Assembly: GCA_026874595.1 (NCBI GenBank)
Contig: CM049315.1
Span: forward strand, 72,213,416 to 72,277,415
Reading direction: 5' to 3'
Length of the DNA: 64,000 nt
Source: Sipunculus nudus
Taxonomy: Eukaryota > Annelida > Sipuncula > Golfingiida > Sipunculidae
Of this stretch, positions 35,947-48,108 are shown in pieces. Below the pieces are notes generated by a model. The model saw only the letters and a list, made by a program, of their open reading frames with translations, had not been told where the DNA came from and did not search any database. Position 1 is the stretch's first letter. Each line of letters begins with the position of its first letter. A program made the translations under genes and the position numbers.

Positions 35947-38900
35947 TGGTTTGTTTGTCTGCACTGTCCTGGCCACAATTTTGCCACAATCACCTTGAAA
36001 CTTTCAGAGATGATGGAGAATTTCTAGGTGCCCTATTGTTTTTGGTTAAAATAGGTTAAAGGTCAAGGTCAAGGCCATCGAAAATCCTCGAAACCTTATT
36101 TTCCTCATAACTTGGTCAAAAATTGTCGTATCAACCTCATTCTTACCCCATTTTGTTCGTCTTTCCATTGCCCATATCCTGGTATGATCAACCTTTGTTG
36201 GCCTTGTGTCACCTTGTCAGTATGTCTGTCTGTTTCAGGGTTGTTGTCAATTTTGTCAACGGCCTTGTTGTTCTTTCTGACATTTAGCACTCTCCTGCCC
36301 ACAATTTTGCCACAATCACCTTGAAACTTTCAGATATGATGGGCAACCAAAATTCTAGGTGCCCTATTGTTTTTGGCCCAAATAGGTCAAAGGTCAAGGT
36401 CGAGGTCATCAAAAGTATACAAAACAGGTTTTTCTTCATATCTTTGTAACTGTTAGTCGTATCTACTTGAACTATAGCTCATTTTAATCGTCATCCAATG
36501 GCCTTTCTTCTGGTGGGTACTTGACTCAAATTTGCCGTTTCCATGGTAACACATTTTCGGGGGAAAATTATCATATTTGAAAATCAATGGACTAATTTGT
36601 CAGTTTTAATGCTAGAGAGGTCTAGTTTTTTCCATTAGGTTGCAGTCGTTTAATACTACATGATTTTATTAAAAGTCTGGCAATATCTCGTAAGATAGCT
36701 CATCAAACGAGATATTTCGAGATTTCATTAATCTTGCCCTGGAGGCCACAGTTTTGCAGGGTTTTTTTTAAAACTGATATATTTCAAGTCTTATCCTCGT
36801 ATTTCAAATTTGTTTTTTTTTCATTTTTTTGGATAGGGCCGCTAGGGGGCGCTGAACTCGAACCTCTCCCAACATATCATGCTTTGGCAATATCTCCAAA
36901 ACTATAAACCTCAGTTATATAAACTGTGGCTTTTTTCTTCCTTTGAGTCTTCTGCATACCTTGGAGTAGCCATCTGGACTCAATCTCGAGTCACTTTGTC
37001 AGTGTGTCTGTCTGTTTGTCAGTTGTTCTCAAATTCGCCTGCTTGCTGGTTCTTGCGTCTCACATATAGCATTCTATAGGCCACAGTTTTGATGATATCC
37101 TTTTGAAACTATTACACCTTATGTCTTACACTAATATCTCGAAATAAATTTTTCATTTTCCGGATATGGCCACTAGTGGGCGCTGCACACAACCCTCACA
37201 CGCATACCATTGTATTGACCATATCTCTACACCCAAAGCCTCAGTTACATAAACTATAGCTTATTTTCTTCCTTTGAGTCTTCTCCATAACCTGATTAAG
37301 GCATGTGGTTTCAATCTTCTGTCACTTTCTCAGTGTGTCCATCTGTTTGTCCGTTATCCTCAAAGTCGCCTGCTTGCTGGTTCTTACGCCTTACATATAG
37401 CATTCTACAGGCCACAGCTTTGACGGAATCCTTTTGAAACTGGGACATCTCATGTCATACTCTAATAATACGAAACGCGTTTGTCGTTTTTGGAATATGT
37501 CCGCTAGAGGGCGCTACAGTCGAACCTCCCAAGTATATCATTAATTCGCCATACCTCCAAAACTATTAATCTAAATTACATAAATTATAACTCATTTTCT
37601 TCCTTTGAATCTTCTCCATAACTAGGTTAAGTCATCTGGTGTCAATCTTGTCTCACAAAGTCAGTATGTCTGTCTGTTCGTCTTTTGTTGTCGGCTTTGT
37701 CTGCTTGCCTGTTCTTTTGTCTCATATGTCATTCTACTGGCCACATATTCTCAGCAATGGCCCTGAGAGTCATTCCATTGATAGAAAACCGACAAAATGT
37801 TCTGTCTGTCCGTCTGTGTTTCACTTCCGATTTCCGGCAAGCGTTCGACCTATGGTCGTCTAGTTTGTCTGTCTGTCTGTCTGTCTGTGTACTCTCTACA
37901 GGCCACAATTTTCCAGCAATTACTTTCAAACTTATACAGCTGGTAGACAAGCAAAAGTCCTGGAGGCCTATTTTTTTTTGGGCATTATAGGTCAAATGTC
38001 AAGGTCAAGGTCATCAAAAGTATACAAAACGGTTTTTTGTTCATATCTGTGTTAATATTGGTCGTATCTACTTCAACAGTAGCTCATTTTAATCGTCATT
38101 CCAAGGCCTGTTTTCTGGTATGTAGCTGACTCAATTTGCGGTAACCATGGTAACGCATTTTTGGGGAAAAGTGCTGATATTTTTCTAAATTTGTCAGTTT
38201 TAAAGCTACAGAGGTCTAGTTTTTTGCTTCAGGTAGCATTCACCTAGTACTACAAGATTCTATTAAGAGTCTCGCAATATCTCGTATAATATCTCGTCAA
38301 ACGAGATATTTCGAGATTTCAGTAATCTTGCCCTGGAGGCCACAGTTTTGCAGGAATCTTTTTGAAACTGGCATATCTTAAGTCCTACACTATTATCTCG
38401 AAATCAATTTTTCATTTTTTTAATTCGGCCGCTAGGGGGCGCTGGGTGCAAACCTCTCCAACATATCATGTTTTGGCAATATCTCCAAAATTATAAGCCT
38501 CAATTACAAAAACTATAGTGTTTTTTTTTCCTCAAAGTCTTCTTCATGAACTCGTTTAGTCATCTGGTCTCAATCTTGTGTCACTTTGTCTGTGTGTCCG
38601 TCTGTTTCTCAGTTGTCCTCAAATCCGCTTGCTTGCCGGTTCTTGCGTCTCACATATAGCATTCTACAGGACACAGTTTTGAAAGAATCTTTTTAAAACT
38701 ATTACATCTTATGTCTTACACTAATATCTCGAAACCAATTTTTCATTTTCCAGAATTGGCCGCTAGGGGGCGGTGCACTCAAACTTGCACAACATATAAT
38801 TTTTTGGCCATATCTCCAAAACTATAAACCTCATTTACATAAACTATAGCTTATTTTCTTCCTCTGGGTCTTTCAAAAAACCTGGTGTATTCATTTGGTC

Positions 38901-39255
38901 TCAATCTTGTCTCACTTTGTCAGTGTGTCCGTCTGTTTCTCAGTTGTCCTCAAATCCGCTTGCTTGCCGGTTCTTGCGTCTCACATATACCATTCTACAG
39001 GGGACAGTTTTGAAAGAATCCTTTTAAAACTATTACATCTTATGTCTTACACTAATATCTCGAAACCCATTTTTTCATTTTCCAGAATTGGCCGCTAGGG
39101 GGCGTTGCACATGACCCTCACTCACATATCATTATATTGGCCATATCTCTGAAACCCAAAGACTCAATTACATAAACTATAGCTTATGTTCTTCCTTTGA
39201 GTCTTCCCCATAACCTGGTTAAGTCATCTGGTCTCGGTCTTGTGTCACTTTGTCA

Positions 39256-39695
39256 GTATGTCCATATAAACTTTATAAACGGAGGGAAACATGAATGCAC
39301 AGAGTCATGCAGGAATGCACGATGACACGCGTTTTAGTAAGACAAAGACACGTGTAGGTATGAGCGACAATCAGCGCAGTTTGCTCGTTTTGTGTAGGGT
39401 CCATCGGGCCAAATGCCAATTCAGGCCCGCAGCCTACGGGAGGAATTAATTGGCGTAGCGGGGACCACGGCCACTTCCTGGTAAAAACTTGTGAATAAAT
39501 ATACCGGACGGGCTGACCATTTTCTCAGGGCCATAGGAATGTCACCATTCCAGCGTGCCCTCAGACCTGGTCAGACCTGGTCAGACCTAAAACGCGTGCC
39601 TGCACATCTGTGCGCATGCAGGTGATTGCTGTCCAAAGTTTCAGTCGCTGTGTCCTTCAGGAAAGGACCCGAACCGTTTTTTTTTTTTTTTTTTT
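39256..39695. repeat. Module C cassette, copy 8 (T19)
   Basis: Last copy of the cassette in the window; T-run 39677-39695. No copy is seen further right. Confidence 0.9.
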
Positions 39696-39697
39696 AA

Positions 39698-39949
39698 TTG
39701 CTCGCCGGAAATCTTCGATTTCTGCAGGCAGGTTGGCCAGTCGCAAATGTCTGTTTGTTGCTTGCCGGAAATCTTCGATTTCTGCAAGCAGGTTGGTCAG
39801 TCGCGGATGTCTGTTTGTTGCTTGCCGGAAATCTTCGATTTCTGCAAGCAGGTTGGTCAGTCGCGGATGTCTGTTTGTCTGTTTGTTTGTTGCTTGCCGG
39901 AAATCTTCGATTTCTGCAAGCAGGTTGGTCAGTCGCGGATGTCTGTTTG
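39698..39949 (+). repeat. 60-bp minisatellite, 4 units
   Basis: Units at 39698, 39758, 39818 and 39890, with a 12-bp spacer before the last. The partner array at 31922 has only two units, so copy number changed after the 7.77-kb duplication. Confidence 0.88.
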
Positions 39950-39984
39950 TCTGTTTGTCTGTCTGTCTGTCTGTGTACTCTCTA

Positions 39985-41035
39985 CAGGCCACAATTTTGC
40001 AGCAATTGCTTTTAAACTTACACAGATGGTAGACAAGGAAAAGTCCTGGAGGCCTATTGTTTTTGGGCAATATAGGTCAAAGGTCAAGGTCAAGGTCATC
40101 AAAAGTTCCTAAAGTGCTCTTTTCTTCATATCTCCATTACTATTTGTCATAGCCACTTCAAACATGGCTCATTTTATTCGGCATTCCAAGGCCTTTCTTC
40201 TGATATATATGTTGCTGAAATCTGCTGTTTCTATGGTTACACATTTTTGGGGAAAACTCATGATTTTCGAAAATAAAAGGCCTAATTTTTCTAACTTTGT
40301 CATTTTTAAAGCTAGAGAGTTCTAGTTGTTTGCATCAGATAGTACTAAATAAGCTTTTTATCATACAAGTGAAAGTCTCGTAAAATCTCGCACCATTTCT
40401 CGTCAAACGAGAATTTTCGAGATTTCATTAAATATGGCTTACAGGTCGCATTTTTTAAACTATGACTTTGAAAATGACATATGTTGTGTTATTTAGAAAT
40501 ATCTCGAAACCAATTTTTCATTTTTTGGAAATAGCCACCAGGGGGCGTGGTACATGAAACACTGTAACATATCATTTTTCTGCAATATCTCAAAAAATAT
40601 TAAACGTGACACCATTTTTTTTTTGTCGTATCTGAAACTAGGAACATTGGCTTATCCCTTCGCACATGTAGCTTTGTGCTGCCGTTACCATGGTTACCGA
40701 ATTTTGGGGTAAAACTTGACAATCTGAAAATGCGGAGTTTTCCAGCTTCTATCTCTGTTGATATTTGCGATAGAAAGGTCTGGTTTTCGGCGTTAGACAG
40801 CATCCCTCTAGTTCTAAGCCGTTCAATCGCAAGTCTCGTCATATCCCGCACCGTTTCTCGTGAAACGAGAACACGTGACCATTCAAAGAAATGCCTATAA
40901 TTCTGTCATTTTTGACGCTACAGACACATGGTTTGCAGCGCTGCATAGCGGCTGAAACTCGCGGTCACATTCAGGGGTTACATTGTTAGTCTCGTCAAAT
41001 CTCGCGCCGTTTTACGCCAAACCACGAAGACACGT
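39985..41035 (+). repeat. Diverged N / CTCF-like / R148 segment
   Basis: AGGTCAAAGGTCAAGGTCAAGG cluster near 40,075, degraded RFX-like site near 40,225, hairpin-like TCTCGTCAAACGAGA near 40,399, CTCF-like AGCCACCAGGGGGCGTGG at 40533-40550, RFX-like GTTACCATGGTTAC at 40684-40697, then one or two R148-like monomers to about 41,030. Similar in order to 52.1-52.87 kb and 58.4-59.4 kb. Confidence 0.75.
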
Positions 41036-41140
41036 GCCGTCGCCGCAAGTGGCGGCAGGGTCCTTACGGTGGGCGGCCGGCGTGTGCAGCGGTCCGTGAC
41101 GGCCTCTCCGGGCCCCATCTATTATCGTACATGTTGGAGG
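41030..41140. repeat. GC-rich cassette, copy 1
   Basis: Short GC- and CpG-rich block with GGTCCTTACGGTGGGCGGC, CGGCGTGTGCAGCGG and GACGGCCTCTCCGGGCC. Copies lie at 46,028-46,160, 52,865-52,990 and 55,217-55,345, and a decayed relative may lie near 59,500-59,600. No gene or RNA identity recognised. Confidence 0.8.
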
Positions 41141-41156
41141 CACAGTCACAACTTTA

Positions 41157-41404
41157 TTGCTTGCCGGAAATCTTCGATTTCTGCAAGCAGGTTGGTCAGT
41201 CGCGGATGTCTGTTTGTTGCTTGCCGGAAATCATTGATTTCTGCAAGCAGGTTGGTCAGTCGCGGATGTCTGTTTGTCTGTTTGTTGCTTGCCGGAAATC
41301 TTCGATTTCTGCAAGCAGGTTGGTCAGTCGCGGATGTCTGTTTGTTGCTTGCCGGAATCAGAGATTTCGACAAGTATGTTGATCAGTTCCGTTTGTTTGT
41401 TTGT
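41157..41404 (+). repeat. 60-bp minisatellite, 3 units plus variant
   Basis: Units at 41157, 41217 and 41285, then the variant unit at 41345 (GCTTGCCGGAATCAGAG, TTTCGACAAG) that opens the first 1,274-bp repeat. The array is preceded by ACTTTATT rather than by a poly-T cassette. Confidence 0.85.
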
Positions 41405-44400
41405 CTGTATGTCCCCGCTCTACAGGCCACAATTTTGCACCAATCGTCCTGAAACTTATAGATAGAGTGTATAATCGGTTCTTCTCGGAGCCTATTGTTT
41501 TTGGTCATGATCGGTCAAGGGTCAAGGTCAAGGTCACCAAAAAGCTCAAAAACGGTTTTTTCTTCATACCTTCGTCAAAAATAGCCGTAGGCACCTAATC
41601 TGTAGCCCGTTTTATTTGCCACTGCATGGCCACTTCCAGCACTGCAAAATTGCCTCATTTCCCTGTTACCATGGTTACGCAATTTTGGGGAGAAATCATG
41701 GAATTTCGTGATATTTTTCAAATTTGCAGCAATTTTACTGATTCTGAGATATTTTATGTAACATAAGAATATCTCGAAACGGGTTTTTCAGATTTTGGAA
41801 ATGGCCGCCAGGGGGCGTTGCAGATGAAAAAACATGAAAATTTGTTTTGGTGCTATACCTCCAGAACTATTAAACATTGGGCCATTTCCATCACAGCACC
41901 TTAAACTAGGGTCCATGGGCTTATTTTTGCGCATAGGTGCCAAAGTGCGCTATTGCCAGATTTCTCTATTTTTGGGGTAAAACCTTTGAATTTTGAAAAT
42001 ATGCAGTTTTCAGCTTCTAACTCTGTCAGTTTTTATGCTAGAGAGGTCAAAATTTTTGCAACTTGTAGCCCTTGGTGAGTTCTCGGTGATCCAACCAAAA
42101 ATCTTGCAAAATCTCGCACCGTTTCTCGTCGAATGAGATTTCCCGATTTCACGGTGACATGCCCTACAGGCCACAGATATGCAGGCATCCTTTTGAAACT
42201 GATACATGTTACTTCATACATTATTATCTCGAAAGCAATTTTTCAGTTTTTGGAAAATTACCGCTAGGGGGCGCTGCACTGCAACCCCGTACCTACTATC
42301 ATTGTTTAACCATATCTCCAAAACTACACATTTTAGGTACACAAACTGTACAGCATATGAGTTGGCGTTTCATGGCCTTTCTGCCCATGGCCTCTTTTGT
42401 TTAATCAAACACGGTCACCACAAATTTTAGCAACTTTTTAAAAATTAAAACCCGCATGCACCAATACATATGCCATCACGCATGCATGCACGCGTTTTAG
42501 TATGAAAGACAGACACGCTTTCTCGTGACTGCAAAAATTATAGCGTTCGCCGTATAAAATAAGTGACCACAGGCACTCTTTGCGGGCCGGTTTGCCATTT
42601 CTGTCGCGTTATAGTTTATTGCTTGCCGGAATCAGAGATTTCGACAAGTATGTTGATCAGTTCCGTTTGTTTGTTTGTCTGTATGTCCCCGCTCTACAGG
42701 CCACAATTTTGCACCAATCGTCCTGAAACTTATAGATAGAGTGTATAATCGGTTCTTCTCGGAGCCTATTGTTTTTGGTCATGATCGGTCAAGGGTCAAG
42801 GTCAAGGTCACCAAAAAGCTCAAAAACGGTTTTTTCTTCATACCTTCGTCAAAAATAGCCGTAGGCACCTAATCTGTAGCCCGTTTTATTTGCCACTGCA
42901 TGGCCACTTCCAGCACTGCAAAATTGCCTCATTTCCCTGTTACCATGGTTACGCAATTTTGGGGAGAAATCATGGAATTTCGTGATATTTTTCAAATTTG
43001 CAGCAATTTTACTGATTCTGAGATATTTTATGTAACATAAGAATATCTCGAAACGGGTTTTTCAGATTTTGGAAATGGCCGCCAGGGGGCGTTGCAGATG
43101 AAAAAACATGAAAATTTGTTTTGGTGCTATACCTCCAGAACTATTAAACATTGGGCCATTTCCATCACAGCACCTTAAACTAGGGTCCATGGGCTTATTT
43201 TTGCGCATAGGTGCCAAAGTGCGCTATTGCCAGATTTCTCTATTTTTGGGGTAAAACCTTTGAATTTTGAAAATATGCAGTTTTCAGCTTCTAACTCTGT
43301 CAGTTTTTATGCTAGAGAGGTCAAAATTTTTGCAACTTGTAGCCCTTGGTGAGTTCTCGGTGATCCAACCAAAAATCTTGCAAAATCTCGCACCGTTTCT
43401 CGTCGAATGAGATTTCCCGATTTCACGGTGACATGCCCTACAGGCCACAGATATGCAGGCATCCTTTTGAAACTGATACATGTTACTTCATACATTATTA
43501 TCTCGAAAGCAATTTTTCAGTTTTTGGAAAATTACCGCTAGGGGGCGCTGCACTGCAACCCCGTACCTACTATCATTGTTTAACCATATCTCCAAAACTA
43601 CACATTTTAGGTACACAAACTGTACAGCATATGAGTTGGCGTTTCATGGCCTTTCTGCCCATGGCCTCTTTTGTTTAATCAAACACGGTCACCACAAATT
43701 TTAGCAACTTTTTAAAAATTAAAACCCGCATGCACCAATACATATGCCATCACGCATGCATGCACGCGTTTTAGTATGAAAGACAGACACGCTTTCTCGT
43801 GACTGCAAAAATTATAGCGTTCGCCGTATAAAATAAGTGACCACAGGCACTCTTTGCGGGCCGGTTTGCCATTTCTGTCGCGTTATAGTTTATTGCTTGC
43901 CGGAATCAGAGATTTCGACAAGTATGTTGATCAGTTCCGTTTGTTTGTTTGTCTGTATGTCCCCGCTCTACAGGCCACAATTTTGCACCAATCGTCCTGA
44001 AACTTATAGATAGAGTGTATAATCGGTTCTTCTCGGAGCCTATTGTTTTTGGTCATGATCGGTCAAGGGTCAAGGTCAAGGTCACCAAAAAGCTCAAAAA
44101 CGGTTTTTTCTTCATACCTTCGTCAAAAATAGCCGTAGGCACCTAATCTGTAGCCCGTTTTATTTGCCACTGCATGGCCACTTCCAGCACTGCAAAATTG
44201 CCTCATTTCCCTGTTACCATGGTTACGCAATTTTGGGGAGAAATCATGGAATTTCGTGATATTTTTCAAATTTGCAGCAATTTTACTGATTCTGAGATAT
44301 TTTATGTAACATAAGAATATCTCGAAACGGGTTTTTCAGATTTTGGAAATGGCCGCCAGGGGGCGTTGCAGATGAAAAAACATGAAAATTTGTTTTGGTG

Positions 44401-46028
44401 CTATACCTCCAGAACTATTAAACATTGGGCCATTTCCATCACAGCACCTTAAACTAGGGTCCATGGGCTTATTTTTGCGCATAGGTGCCAAAGTGCGCTA
44501 TTGCCAGATTTCTCTATTTTTGGGGTAAAACCTTTGAATTTTGAAAATATGCAGTTTTCAGCTTCTAACTCTGTCAGTTTTTATGCTAGAGAGGTCAAAA
44601 TTTTTGCAACTTGTAGCCCTTGGTGAGTTCTCGGTGATCCAACCAAAAATCTTGCAAAATCTCGCACCGTTTCTCGTCGAATGAGATTTCCCGATTTCAC
44701 GGTGACATGCCCTACAGGCCACAGATATGCAGGCATCCTTTTGAAACTGATACATGTTACTTCATACATTATTATCTCGAAAGCAATTTTTCAGTTTTTG
44801 GAAAATTACCGCTAGGGGGCGCTGCACTGCAACCCCGTACCTACTATCATTGTTTAACCATATCTCCAAAACTACACATTTTAGGTACACAAACTGTACA
44901 GCATATGAGTTGGCGTTTCATGGCCTTTCTGCCCATGGCCTCTTTTGTTTAATCAAACACGGTCACCACAAATTTTAGCAACTTTTTAAAAATTAAAACC
45001 CGCATGCACCAATACATATGCCATCACGCATGCATGCACGCGTTTTAGTATGAAAGACAGACACGCTTTCTCGTGACTGCAAAAATTATAGCGTTCGCCG
45101 TATAAAATAAGTGACCACAGGCACTCTTTGCGGGCCGGTTTGCCATTTCTGTCGCGTTATAGTTTATTGCTTGCCGGAATCAGAGATTTCGACAAGTATG
45201 TTGATCAGTTCCGTTTGTTTGTTTGTCTGTATGTCCCCGCTCTACAGGCCACAATTTTGCACCAATCGTCCTGAAACTTATAGATAGAGTGTATAATCGG
45301 TTCTTCTCGGAGCCTATTGTTTTTGGTCATGATCGGTCAAGGGTCAAGGTCAAGGTCACCAAAAAGCTCAAAAACGGTTTTTTCTTCATACCTTCGTCAA
45401 AAATAGCCGTAGGCACCTAATCTGTAGCCCGTTTTATTTGCCACTGCATGGCCACTTCCAGCACTGCAAAATTGCCTCATTTCCCTGTTACCATGGTTAC
45501 GCAATTTTGGGGAGAAATCATGGAATTTCGTGATATTTTTCAAATTTGCAGCAATTTTACTGATTCTGAGATATTTTATGTAACATAAGAATATCTCGAA
45601 ACGGGTTTTTCAGATTTTGGAAATGGCCGCCAGGGGGCGTTGCAGATGAAAAAACATGAAAATTTGTTTTGGTGCTATACCTCCAGAACTATTAAACATT
45701 GGGCCATTTCCATCACAGCACCTTAAACTAGGGTCCATGGGCTTATTTTTGCGCATAGGTGCCAAAGTGCGCTATTGCCAGATTTCTCTATTTTTGGGGT
45801 AAAACCTTTGAATTTTGAAAATATGCAGTTTTCAGCTTCTAACTCTGTCAGTTTTTATGCTAGAGAGGTCAAAATTTTTGCAACTTGTAGCCCTTGGTGA
45901 GTTCTCGGTGATCCAACCAAAAATCTTGCAAAATCTCGCACCGTTTCTCGTCGAATGAGATTTCCCGATTTCACGGTGACATGCCCTACAGGCCACAGAT
46001 ATGCAGGCATCCTTTTGAAACTGATACA
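41346..46028 (+). mobile_element. 1,274-bp tandem array, 3.7 copies
   Basis: Units begin at about 41346, 42620, 43894 and 45168; the last stops after 861 bp at ACTGATACAT. Landmarks repeat at exactly 1,274 bp and I found no difference between copies. Each unit has a GCTTGCCGG head, GTTT/GTCT, GGGTCAAGGTCAAGGTCACC, RFX-like GTTACCATGGTTAC (41665, 42939, 44213, 45487), CTCF-like GGCCGCCAGGGGGCGTTG (41803, 43077, 44351, 45625) and TACCGCTAGGGGGCGCTG (42259, 43533, 44807). It ends in a GCATGCATGCACGCG-rich tail with GCGTTATAGTTTATT. Head-to-tail copies of a whole element fit rolling-circle products or unequal crossing-over. Confidence 0.92.
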
Positions 46029-46160
46029 TACCACGAAGACACGTGCAATTGCCGCAAGTGGCGACAGGGTCCTTACGGTGGGCAGCCGGCGTGTGCAGCG
46101 GTCCGTGACGGCCTCTCCGGGCCCTATCTATGATCATACATGTTGGAGGCGGAGGCACAG
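46028..46160. repeat. GC-rich cassette, copy 2
   Basis: ACCACGAAGACACGTGC, GGTCCTTACGGTGGGCAGC and CGGCGTGTGCAGCGG, followed by ATGTTGGAGGCGGAGGCAC. It abuts the truncated 1,274-bp unit. Confidence 0.8.
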
Positions 46161-46895
46161 TCCAGACTTTATTACTTGTATTACTTGCCGGAAATCTTCG
46201 ATTTTCGCAAGCATGTTGGTCACCCGTGTATGTTTGTTCCTTCATCTTATGTATTATACTAATATCTCAAAACTTATTTTTCATTTTCCCGATATGGCTG
46301 CTAGGCGGCGCAGCACTTGACCCTTCCAAAAAATTCAGTTTTTGAACATATTTCCGTAAGAGTAAACCTATATTACACGTACTATAGCTTATTTTCTTTC
46401 TCTTGGTCTTCTTCAAAACATGGTCAAGTCATCTGGTCTCCATCTTGTGTCACTTTGTCAGTATGTCTGTCTGTTTGTCATTTATCCTCAAATTCGCCTG
46501 CTTGCTAGTTTTTGCACTTTAGATATAGCAATCAACAAGTCAGATATGTGGACGATTCCTTTTGAAACTATTACATCTTATGTCATACAGTAATATCACG
46601 AAACGCATTTGTCGCCTTCAGGATATGTCCACTAGAGGGCGCTGCAGTCGAACACCCCCAGTATATCATTATTTGGCCATATCTCCAAAATTATAAGCCT
46701 CAATTACATAAAGTATAGCTTATTTTCTTCCTCTGAGTCTTCTCCATAACCTGGTTAAGTCATCTTGGATCCATCTTGTGACCCTTTGAAAGTTTGTCTG
46801 TTTGTTTGTCGGTTGTCCTCAAATTCGCCGGCTTGTTGGTTCTTGAGTCTCACTGATAGCATTCTACAGGCCACCGTTTTGAAAGGATCATTTTT

Positions 46896-48108
46896 AGCTC
46901 AGCTGACTTTCAGTCATGCTGGGCTATAGCGATGAGTCTTTGTCCGTCGTCCTTCCATCTGTCCATCCTGCTGACTGGCCGTCCGTCTGTTAGCAGGGCA
47001 CAAATCGTAACTGTACGGGCTAGGGTCATGGACCCTATGTAGTCTTAGAGGTTCTAAAATGATCTCCTTGCAAACCTGAAATTAGGTCCCTGACCTATAT
47101 TCTCGAAGTTACAGGGTGTGTATGCACCCCCGAGAAATAATTCTTTTAGCTAAAATTTTCATCCAAAACCTTCCATCTTTCACATACAGCTCATCTACCA
47201 ACAGGGGAAGAACCATAATTATTTTGAAGTCAACAGGTCAAAGGTCAAGGTCACAGGAGCCACTTTTTTAATGCCTGTGGTACATTTTAAGCCAAATCTT
47301 TCATCCCAATTCTTTGATCTTTTACATATATTTCACCTACTAAGAGGGAGAAAAATCCTATAGATTTTTAAGTCACAAGGTCAAAGATCAGGGTCACAGG
47401 ATTCAATTTTTTTAAAAGGTTGTGAAAACATTTCAAGCTAGACATTTCATTCCAAACTTTCCAGCTCTGATATCGCTTCTCTGCCAACAGGGGAAAAGAC
47501 CCCTTAATTTTGAGGTCAAAGGTGAAATTCACTGCACCCATTTTTTGTGTGGGGTCATTTTCAGGAAACTTTTCAATTTATACCTTCCATTTGTCATATA
47601 TGGCTTACCTACCAATAGGGAAAGAAGCCTATCGATGTCGAGTTCAAAAGGTCAAAGGTCAAGGACACAACACTTAATTATTCTAAATGGTTGTGAACAT
47701 TTTGCAAGTGAAACTGTTCAACCCAAACCTTCAGTCTTTCACATATGCCACATCTATGCATCACTCAATTTGATTCAAACTTCATATTTATAAGCACCCG
47801 TTTCTCAATAATTCTTGCATGGATTTCCTTGATTTTTGCTATATATTTTGATCTTATAATTGCCCTTTGTGGTGTTTCTTTTGAGATTGACAGGTATCAA
47901 GCAAGCTATGGGAATAGTTACTGATAGCTTAACAATCGTACATTTTTCCTCAGACCATCCAGTCACTGTGTTATAACCAGACATAGGTGATATATATTTC
48001 TGTTGTCGTAGAAAATTTCAACATATTGGCAAATTGGTTCTTCAAAATGTGACTGGAAGTTGTGAATCTCAGTCCATGATGTGGCAGGTCAAGCTTGCCA
48101 GCTGAGCG
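46896..48108. mobile_element. 1.21-kb inserted element with short inverted ends (copy 1)
   Basis: Outer ends GCTCAGCTG (46897-46905) and CAGCTGAGC (48099-48107) are perfect 9-bp inverted repeats. To the left lies R331 sequence GGCCACCGTTTTGAAAGGATC; soon after the right end comes AAACTAATACATCTTACATC, the expected R331 continuation, so the element split a monomer. The interior has a GTCCGTCGTCC tract and four diverged 135-143 bp repeats carrying AGGTCAAAGG-type motifs at 47235, 47378, 47513 and 47649. The one longer frame (47,422-47,793) has no recognisable domain. Probably a non-autonomous element; no target duplication is obvious. Confidence 0.7.
47150..47790 (+). repeat. 135-143 bp degenerate tandem repeats, about 4
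   Basis: Each unit has CTTCCATCTTTCACATA-like, CTACCAACAGGGGAAGAA-like and GGTCAAAGGTCAAGG-like blocks. Spacings between the AGGTCAAAG landmarks are 143, 135 and 136 bp. It lies inside the 1.21-kb inserted element. Confidence 0.8.

Larger units (their letters stand above)
1058..38310. repeat. 23-bp perfect hairpin, 12 intact copies
   Basis: Arms AATATCTCGT and ACGAGATATT with loop CAA, directly followed by TCGAGATTTC. Intact starts: 1058, 2902, 4592, 6993, 12925, 15326, 21231, 22949, 24726, 30511, 32493 and 38288. Mutated copies lie near 11,036, 19,367, 28,926, 36,705, 49,324 and 50,724. The central TCTCGTCAAACGAGA also recurs in R148 monomers. Confidence 0.85.
32041..39980 (+). repeat. 7.77-kb tandem duplication, copy 2
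   Basis: Head-to-tail partner of the preceding block. Sub-features by offset: N with RFX-like site 32327-32340 and hairpin 32493-32515; R331 cores at 32632, 32959 and 33290; end motif 33772-33784; long N element from hairpin 33796-33824 with cores at 34270 and 34726; R148 array about 34,953-35,858; hairpin 35861-35889; R331 cores at 36837, 37168 and 37499; end motif 37846-37858; N with RFX-like site 38141-38154 and hairpin 38288-38310; R331 cores at 38427, 38758 and 39090; cassette C at 39256. Differences from copy 1 include a 6-bp gain near 34,076 and 4 bp of microsatellite near 35,930. Confidence 0.9.

Noticed and set aside
47422-47793. 123-codon frame inside the 1.21-kb inserted element
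   Set aside because: It spans the 135-143 bp tandem repeats, is shorter in the copy at 56,608, and shows no transposase or other motif.
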